Below are positions 58,449 through 64,000 of a stretch of 64,000 nt of DNA, one piece after another (position 1 is the first letter of the stretch; every line of letters starts with the position of its first letter). Both the position numbers and the translations under genes were made by a program. This stretch comes from Oscillospiraceae bacterium (lineage in GTDB: Bacteria; Bacillota; Clostridia; Oscillospirales; CAG-272), in NCBI GenBank assembly GCA_015064155.1, contig SVST01000010.1, positions 1 through 64,000 of the forward strand. Direction: 5' to 3'. A model generated the notes under the pieces. It was not told the DNA's origin, did no database searches, and saw only the letters and a list, made by a program, of their open reading frames with translations.

Positions 58449-59468
58449 TCATCCGTTGCCGTCAAGACGAACGACGAGCCCCTCTCTGTCTGCGCTTTCC
58501 CGAATCCGTTCGATCAATCGGACGCTGGTTGCCGCACTCGTTGCCGGATTTTTGGTGTTCTTCACCTTTCCCGCCACCACGTCGCAGAAATACGCGATCT
58601 CTCCGTAATATCCGTTCTCCTCTGCCAGTGGGATACACTCGGTCGTTTTATCACTCTTATGGGAAACGGTCAAAAGTGCTGCACCGTCGTAGCTGACGGT
58701 CGCGTGCTCGAAATTGACGTAGCACGACGCATTGAATTTCATCCCCACGTGCGTCCAATCGGCAATTGCCGTGACGGGGATCTTGTCATAAAACAGCGAG
58801 GTGTGCACGGCATCGTACAAGCTGAAGCTGGTATACCCACGGCTGCTGACGGCATCGGGCTCGCCAAACAGATAGCGAATCATATCAACGTCGTGAATGT
58901 GAAAGTCAAGGATTCCGCCGCCCGAACAGCGCGTATCGGCAAACCAGTTCCTCCACCCCCACGTCGGAAGCGAGCTGAGGCGGCTGAAAAAGGCACCCGT
59001 CACCGCACCGAAGCGCTTCTCCTCAATCACGGTCTTCAAATAATCAAAGGCAGGGAGAAAGCGCAGGCATTGCCCGATCATCAGCTGACGCTGATTTTCC
59101 GTTGCAACGCGGATCATTTCCTCGCAGTCGTCATAGCACAGTGCCATCGGCTTTTCGCACAGCACATGACAGCCCCGCCGCAACAGCTTCACCGTCATTT
59201 CCTTGTGCAAATAGGTGGGAACGCAGATATCGGCAAAATCAATCTTCTCGTTTGCCAGCAGCTCGTCAAGATCGGTATAGAAACGAAGCTCCTCGCAGGG
59301 CTGTGCCTCACTGCTGTCAATGTTGTTGGTCACGTTCTTCCGAAATGCCTCGGGATCGACGTCATAGGCGCAGGTAAGCCGCGCAACGCCCTTTTCCTCC
59401 AGCTTTTTATACGCCTTTCGATGCACGCGGGAGATCGACCCAAATCCAATCAATGCCACGTTCAACAT
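58449..59468 (-). CDS. Gfo/Idh/MocA family oxidoreductase
   Basis: MLNVALIGFGSISRVHRKAYKKL; HVLCEKPMALCYDDCEEM. Confidence 0.93.
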   Translation of the reverse strand: MLNVALIGFGSISRVHRKAYKKLEEKGVARLTCAYDVDPEAFRKNVTNNIDSSEAQPCEELRFYTDLDELLANEKIDFADICVPTYLHKEMTVKLLRRGCHVLCEKPMALCYDDCEEMIRVATENQRQLMIGQCLRFLPAFDYLKTVIEEKRFGAVTGAFFSRLSSLPTWGWRNWFADTRCSGGGILDFHIHDVDMIRYLFGEPDAVSSRGYTSFSLYDAVHTSLFYDKIPVTAIADWTHVGMKFNASCYVNFEHATVSYDGAALLTVSHKSDKTTECIPLAEENGYYGEIAYFCDVVAGKVKNTKNPATSAATSVRLIERIRESADREGLVVRLDGNG

Positions 59469-59472
59469 AGCC

Positions 59473-60309
59473 TTATTCCGCCTTTCCGTTCAAGATGCTC
59501 CGCAAATAAGCAAGCGTTGCGACGATATCCTTGGTTTGCTGTTCCCCTTTGATTTCGCGCTCGATGATATAGTTGCCCGTGTAGCCTACCGCCTGCAAGC
59601 GGCGGATGACCTCGGGAACGTTCGCCAAGCCCTCGCCAACGGCAACCTCACGTCCCAGCTGCTTTCCGTCGGTGGGATAAAAGCCGTCCTTGATATGGGT
59701 ATCCATCACGTATTTTCCGAACACCGAAACGGCATCGGCAGAATTTGCCTTGCCGTAAAGAATCAGATTCGCGGTATCCATGTTGATGCCCACGTTGTCA
59801 AAGCCCAGCTCCTCGATCACGCGCAAGAGCACCACGGGGGTTTCCTGACCGGTTTCAAACAAAAACGAGATTCCCCTTTTTTGGCACTCCTTGACGATAT
59901 ACCGAAGCGCGGCAAGCACTGCGGCATACTGCGGATCGGTCATATTTTCGGGCAGAAAGCCCGCGTGCGTTGCAATGCGCGAAACACCCAACTTGACAGC
60001 AAAATCGGCACCCTCTAAAATCTCCTCGGTGCGCTTCATGCGATAGGGTTCGGGAACGATGCCAAGCGTTACGGGTCCTCCCGTAAAGTTCCATTCCTTA
60101 GGTCCCGACCAGCCCGCCCACAAGGTGGAAATCTCAATGCCGTTCTCCTCTGCCGCACGAACGATCGCAGCGGCATTCTCGTCGGTGTAAAGGGCGGGAT
60201 TCCACACGCTGAGCTGACAGCAATCACAGCCGATCTCGCGCGCCTTTTTCATCTCGGCAAAGATATCGGTTTCGGCGGTATATACGATCAAAACTCCAAG
60301 TTTGTTCAT
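59473..60309 (-). CDS. Sugar phosphate isomerase/epimerase
   Basis: MNKLGVLIVYTAETDIFAEMKKAREIGCDCCQLSVWN; GINMDTANLILYGKAN; DTHIKDGFYP. Confidence 0.88.
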   Translation of the reverse strand: MNKLGVLIVYTAETDIFAEMKKAREIGCDCCQLSVWNPALYTDENAAAIVRAAEENGIEISTLWAGWSGPKEWNFTGGPVTLGIVPEPYRMKRTEEILEGADFAVKLGVSRIATHAGFLPENMTDPQYAAVLAALRYIVKECQKRGISFLFETGQETPVVLLRVIEELGFDNVGINMDTANLILYGKANSADAVSVFGKYVMDTHIKDGFYPTDGKQLGREVAVGEGLANVPEVIRRLQAVGYTGNYIIEREIKGEQQTKDIVATLAYLRSILNGKAE

Positions 60310-60345
60310 TTCATTTCCTCCAAATAACAAAAAATTGAAAAATCG

Positions 60346-60389
60346 TATTGACAATTTTATTATACATGCTGTATAATAGATTGTCAATA
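60346..60389. promoter_or_regulatory. Fully overlapping divergent promoters in a dyad
   Basis: Plus: TTGACA 60348-60353 / TATAAT 60372-60377 (18 bp). Minus: TTGACA 60382-60387 / TATAAT 60359-60364 (17 bp). Outer dyad TATTGACAAT...ATTGTCAATA. Confidence 0.75.
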
Positions 60390-60436
60390 ACACATTCTTG
60401 CGATTTATATGATATTTTTGCGAACGGAGAAAAACG

Positions 60437-61285
60437 ATGCGCCAATATGAAAATCACAATTTGGAGAACAATGAACTGCCGTTCATCTATAAGCCGGGCA
60501 AAGTTCGTTCGGTCAATCGGATGTTTGCCGCCTCCAACTGGCACGAAAACGTTGAGATTCTTTATTTCACCGAGGGCAGGGGAGTCCTCTTCGATAACGG
60601 CAGGGTCATGTCCGTTGTAAAAGGAGATGTCGCAGTCATCAATGCCAATCATCTGCACGCGTTGGCAGGTGACGGCGAGCCGCTTTGCTACCGTTATCTG
60701 ATCGTTGACCGAGCCTTTTGTCTTGCGAACGGCTTTGACAGCACCGCCCTCTCCTATCAACCAAAAATCAACGACCCCGCCCTTTTGGCTCTCATGTCAG
60801 ACTTGAACGCGGCATACGAAATGCCCGACGGAAGCGCCTATAAAACGCTGACGGCGCGAACGCTGGTCTTACGAATCATGCTTCTTTTATGCACCGGCTA
60901 CAGTCAAAGCGCAGCCGTCGATGACCGCCGGGAAAGAAGCACCGCATACGTAAAAAAGGCAATCGACTATATCCGTGCCTCCTATGCAAACGATCTTTCG
61001 CTCGACGAGGTTGCCGCCTTTGCCGGAATCAACAAATGCTATCTGTCACGCGAATTTCACAAATATACGGGCTATCCGTTCGTTGCTTACGTCAACCGCA
61101 CGAGATGTCAGCAGGCGGCTCGGCTCCTTTTGGACGGACACCTCAGCGTTCATGAGATCGGAAAGCTGTGCGGCTTTGAAAACCGATCGTATTTCACCAA
61201 AAGCTTTCGCCGTTACATGGGAAGCACACCGAACGAATACCGTGCAAGCGTCGCAAACCAAGCGGAAGAAAGAAAACCAAAATGA
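60437..61285 (+). CDS. AraC-family transcriptional regulator with cupin-like N-terminus
   Basis: DLSLDEVAAFAGINKCYLSREFHKYTGYPFVAYVNRTRCQQAARLLLDGHLSVHEIGKLCGFENRSYFTKSFRRYMGSTPNEYR. Confidence 0.94.
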   Translation: MRQYENHNLENNELPFIYKPGKVRSVNRMFAASNWHENVEILYFTEGRGVLFDNGRVMSVVKGDVAVINANHLHALAGDGEPLCYRYLIVDRAFCLANGFDSTALSYQPKINDPALLALMSDLNAAYEMPDGSAYKTLTARTLVLRIMLLLCTGYSQSAAVDDRRERSTAYVKKAIDYIRASYANDLSLDEVAAFAGINKCYLSREFHKYTGYPFVAYVNRTRCQQAARLLLDGHLSVHEIGKLCGFENRSYFTKSFRRYMGSTPNEYRASVANQAEERKPK

Positions 61286-61314
61286 TAAATCGGTCGATTT
61301 CACGACGTCAAGCA

Positions 61315-61353
61315 AAAAAAGAAAGGGCTGTCATCAGACAACCCTTTCTTTTG
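61315..61353. terminator. Bidirectional terminator
   Basis: AAAAAAAGAAAGGGCTGTCATCAGACAACCCTTTCTTTT. Confidence 0.8.
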
Positions 61354-61366
61354 ATAAAGAGCAAAA

Positions 61367-62014
61367 TTACTGAATCATTGCCTCAAACTCGGCAACCGTG
61401 TAGTCGCCTACAAGAGTGGCAATCACGTAAGTCATGTATCCGCCCTGCTTGTGCAGATAGTATACCTGCGTCATGGTTTTGCCGTATGCCACGGTGGTAC
61501 AAACGACACGGGTAAATTGGGTGTCACCCAAGGTTACCTGATCGTAAGAATCGGGGAAGGTCACCGTCATATTGGGAACCTGCGAAAGCTGCACCTTGAG
61601 CGCATCGGCATACTGCGTTTCGGTAATGCTGCTGGAGAACGTCTTCGCGAGATTTTCGTATCCCACGCTGATGTTGCTGCCCGTAACCAAATCCTTTGCC
61701 ATCATGTCGTAAACGGCAGGAACGTTCTTCAGCACGTCCTTGTAATCCTTGCCCAAAATCATCTCTGCGCCCATATTCATGGCAGCGGCGATTTCGGTTT
61801 CGCTCAAATATACCCAATCATCGGGCTTGGTAAAGCGAATACCAATGGTGTTGTTTGCGTAGACGTCGCCCTCGATGGTTCCGCGGGAAAGCTCCACGGT
61901 CTTAGAGTCACCATCGTCATCGCCATCATCTTCGGAATCCTCATTGTTCAAATTACAGCTAACGAGCGTGAAAATCATCAGAACCGCCAGCAACAAAGAC
62001 AACCATTTTTTCAT
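61367..62014 (-). CDS. Predicted lipoprotein
   Basis: MKKWLSLLLAVLMIFTLVSCNLNNEDSEDDGDD; lipobox LVSC; start trimmed to 62014. Confidence 0.75.
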   Translation of the reverse strand: MKKWLSLLLAVLMIFTLVSCNLNNEDSEDDGDDDGDSKTVELSRGTIEGDVYANNTIGIRFTKPDDWVYLSETEIAAAMNMGAEMILGKDYKDVLKNVPAVYDMMAKDLVTGSNISVGYENLAKTFSSSITETQYADALKVQLSQVPNMTVTFPDSYDQVTLGDTQFTRVVCTTVAYGKTMTQVYYLHKQGGYMTYVIATLVGDYTVAEFEAMIQ

Positions 62015-62150
62015 TTTTTGAATCCTCCATGTAGATAGTAAAATCAGATCTTGCCGCATCAATCGGTCAAACAAGACCCTATTGGAATTATACACTTTGT
62101 TTTCCGTTTTGTCAATAGAAAATCGTTTTTCTTTTTATATTTTTTAAAGG

Positions 62151-62214
62151 AGTAAATTCTCAAAGTAAATGCAACTTCTAAATTGCACTGTTGCATTTAC
62201 TTTGAGAATTTACT
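62151..62214. repeat. 25-bp perfect inverted repeat with 14-nt loop
   Basis: AGTAAATTCTCAAAGTAAATGCAAC / GTTGCATTTACTTTGAGAATTTACT. Confidence 0.85.
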
Positions 62215-62251
62215 AAAAAGCAATAAATATTGGGTTGTTACCTAACAACTA

Positions 62252-62280
62252 TTGACAAACTCTATCAAATATGATATACT
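62252..62280 (+). promoter_or_regulatory. Promoter of type I toxin mRNA
   Basis: TTGACA (62252-62257)-N17-TATACT (62275-62280). Confidence 0.8.
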
Positions 62281-62422
62281 TGCTGTCGGTAGTAATACCC
62301 GGGGACACCCTTTCGGTGGCGGTTGCTCCTTTCTTTTTACGGAAGGAGATTTCTTTGCTCCTTCCGAATTCCCAAGGAAGGAGTGGTGCGATGATTTTTC
62401 ATTATGCACCTTGTTTGGATGT

Positions 62423-62500
62423 ATGGTTACGTACGAAGCCTTGTTTGCTTTTACTATGGTACTCATTACATTTGCGGCTCTGTTTGTGAGCCGTAAATAA
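62423..62500 (+). CDS. Putative holin-like / TxpA-BsrG-like type I toxin peptide (25 aa)
   Basis: MVTYEALFAFTMVLITFAALFVSRK: M-x-T/S-Y/F-E-A/S-L start, single TM, basic C-terminus. Confidence 0.7.
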   Translation: MVTYEALFAFTMVLITFAALFVSRK

Positions 62501-62502
62501 AC

Positions 62503-62545
62503 AAAAAGAAACCGCCTAACTTCCACATAAGGCGGTTTTCTTTTT
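62503..62545. terminator. Bidirectional terminator shared by toxin mRNA and antisense RNA
   Basis: AAAAAGAAACCGCC...GGCGGTTTTCTTTTT. Confidence 0.8.
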
Positions 62546-62586
62546 AATCACTTATCTGGGAGCAACCGTCATCGGTGTCCCTTGTC
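62503..62586 (-). ncRNA. Candidate antisense (antitoxin) RNA overlapping the toxin mRNA 3' end
   Basis: Minus-strand TTGACA-N17-TATAAT (62616-62621/62593-62598), predicted TSS about 62586, ending at the 62503-62545 terminator. Confidence 0.65.
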
Positions 62587-62592
62587 ACACTT

Positions 62593-62621
62593 ATTATACG
62601 CTATTTTACCTAATATGTCAA
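62593..62621 (-). promoter_or_regulatory. Consensus promoter of antisense RNA
   Basis: TTGACA-N17-TATAAT, full consensus. Confidence 0.8.
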
Positions 62622-62917
62622 TAGCTTTTTGAAATGTTTTATAAAACTTTTTGAAATTGTGTAATATTCTAATATCTTTGCACTTACAATTTAGACACAC
62701 TAAATAACAAACATTTTTTAATATAAAAACTCCGGACTTTTTGTGAACGCCGGGGTTATCCGACCTGCAGCTATTAAGGTCAGAAAAGATGGCTACGAGC
62801 ATTATGGTAACTCCGCTTCGCGTTGCGAAGCAAAGCCTTGAAGTATTAGTTCCGCAGCCAAACCGAAAAACCACCCAATCGGGTGGCTAAAAATAAATTC
62901 CCCTTGGTAATAGTATC

Positions 62918-63353
62918 TTCGCACTTCGTGCGAAGATACCCACTGCTTGCCGCCGCCTCGCAAGCGGGCGTCGCTCTGCGCAGGGGTATGCGAACCTAAT
63001 TCCGCGTCGCTTCGCTTGCGGAGCAAGGTGAGAATCTGCAGTGACGCGCGCAAAAATATCCTTCCCTTTAAACTAGGATATTCGCACTTCGTGCGAAGAT
63101 ACCCACTGCTTGCCGCCGCCTCGCAAGCGGGCGTCGCTCTGCGCAGGGGTATGCGAACCTAATTCCGCGTCGCTTCGCTTGCGGAGCAAGGTGAGAATCT
63201 GCAGTGACGCGCGCAAAAATATCCTTCCCTTTAAACTAGGATATTCGCACTTCGTGCGAAGATACCCACTGCTTGCCGCCGCCTCGCAAGCGGGCGTCGC
63301 TCTGCGCAGGGGTATGCGAACCTAATTCCGCGTCGCTTCGCTTGCGGAGCAAG
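62918..63353. repeat. 163-bp tandem repeat, about 2.7 copies
   Basis: TTCGCACTTCGTGCGAAGATACCCACTGCTTGCC... begins at 62918, 63081 and 63244. It also produces two identical 71-aa ORFs in the supplied track. Confidence 0.95.
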
Positions 63354-63367
63354 ATTCGAAGCGACGA

Positions 63368-63428
63368 GTGCCGCAGCCAAAAACAGAGGGTAGCACAAAG
63401 TGCTACCCTCTGTTTTTGGCTGCGGCAC
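63368..63428. repeat. 61-bp perfect palindrome (29-bp arms, 3-nt loop) overlapping the tRNA-Gln 3' end
   Basis: GTGCCGCAGCCAAAAACAGAGGGTAGCAC-AAA-GTGCTACCCTCTGTTTTTGGCTGCGGCAC. Confidence 0.95.
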
Positions 63429-63492
63429 TAGGATTCGAACCTAGGTAATGACGGAGTCAGAGTCCGTTGCCTTACCGCTTGGCGATGCCGCA
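63417..63492 (-). tRNA. tRNA-Gln (anticodon CTG), CCA encoded
   Basis: Minus strand TGCGGCATCGCCAAGCGGTAAGGCAACGGACTCTGACTCCGTCATTACCTAGGTTCGAATCCTAGTGCCGCAGCCA; CGGA-CTCTGAC-TCCG anticodon arm. Confidence 0.93.
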
Positions 63493-63681
63493 TTCACAAC
63501 GCGTATTATAGCATATCTTCCTCCTTTTGTCAATACTTTTTTCAAAAAATCTCTCTTTATTTTCCAAAAAAAATGCTTTTTATTTGCGTTTATGGTGCAA
63601 AAACGCGCGGTTTGGAGCCTTGCCCCTCTGCCGCGCGTTGCCGATTCGTTTCCCGGTTCGGTCGTCCGTCAAGTCGTGCGC

Positions 63682-64000
63682 TCAAAACAAGCCGCGGAAC
63701 ACCTCCAGCAGCTTAAAGCGCACCCGATACACGGGCTTCTCCGATTCGGTGATGATCTTATATTGCGAGGGGGTCAAGCCGACCCGGATAAAGGCATCCT
63801 CTGCCGTTTGCTTGCTCGCGCTCGCCGAGCCTACACACAGCGGCGGAAAAACACAGCACCACCAGTTCTGTCCCGCGCCCTCCCCGATGCAGACTCGCAA
63901 CGAAAGATACTCTCCCTCGGGAAAGCAAAAGCTCTCGTAATCGCGCGTTGGGTAGTCCTCCATTCCAAACAAAATCGTTACGGGGTCCTCTCTGCCTGCA
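63682..64000 (-). CDS. spoIIR: Stage II sporulation protein R, C-terminal part (5' end outside window)
   Basis: REDPVTILFGMEDYPTRDYESFCFPEGEYLSLRVCIGEGAGQNWWCCVFPPLCVG, the SpoIIR signature. Confidence 0.88.
   Translation of the reverse strand, partial: AGREDPVTILFGMEDYPTRDYESFCFPEGEYLSLRVCIGEGAGQNWWCCVFPPLCVGSASASKQTAEDAFIRVGLTPSQYKIITESEKPVYRVRFKLLEVFRGLF

Noticed and set aside
62569-62874. 101-aa minus ORF beside the TA locus
   Set aside because: It includes the antisense promoter region and AT-rich intergenic DNA; no family features.
62947-63325. Two identical 71-aa ORFs (62947-63162, 63110-63325)
   Set aside because: They are the same reading of the 163-bp tandem repeat, with no SD and no family similarity; treated as repeats.
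62918-63353. Possible CRISPR array
   Set aside because: Period is 163 bp with whole-unit identity and no unique spacers; no cas genes nearby.

Overview
This 64 kb window looks like a Firmicutes/Clostridia-type chromosome. That is inferred from a spoIIR fragment, a Hyd-type [FeFe] hydrogenase and the promoter style; no taxonomic search was possible. Blocks, left to right: a truncated IS30-like transposase end; sugar isomerase, transporters, a GT2 glycosyltransferase and rfbD; a Wzm/Wzt-like polysaccharide ABC exporter whose permease has an extra N-terminal extracytoplasmic domain; a divergent AraC/MATE pair; a ceramidase-like protein; eda-kdgK; a repeat and hairpin island; a complete trimeric [FeFe]-hydrogenase operon (minus strand) opposite a TM1266-family regulator plus hydE-hydG-hydF (plus strand); an XRE regulator with a membrane protein; bcp; a ~25 kb minus-strand Wzx/Wzy-type capsule/EPS operon (ugd, epimerases, capE/F/G-like genes, six GT4-like glycosyltransferases, CapA, three ATP-grasp proteins, PglC-like transferase, DegT aminotransferase); a carbohydrate-utilisation cluster (M55, DUF4965-type, GH36, Gfo/Idh, isomerase) with a divergent AraC; a lipoprotein; and a terminal non-coding-rich island with a type I toxin-antitoxin candidate, 163-bp tandem repeats, tRNA-Gln and spoIIR. 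The strongest items not explained by ordinary CDS annotation are: (1) a TxpA/BsrG-like type I TA locus at 62.23-62.63 kb with two consensus convergent promoters, a shared bidirectional terminator, a duplicated 5' RNA element and a switchable SD hairpin; (2) a rod-shaped structured RNA with its own promoter and terminator at 16.14-16.36 kb; (3) a promoter-leader-terminator ahead of the hydrogenase maturation operon at 20.94-21.13 kb; (4) a 61-bp perfect palindrome that swallows the 3' end of tRNA-Gln next to 163-bp tandem repeats; (5) a frameshifted capsule acetyltransferase; (6) fully overlapping divergent promoters at 60.35 kb. All were found by reading the sequence. No database search or folding program was run.
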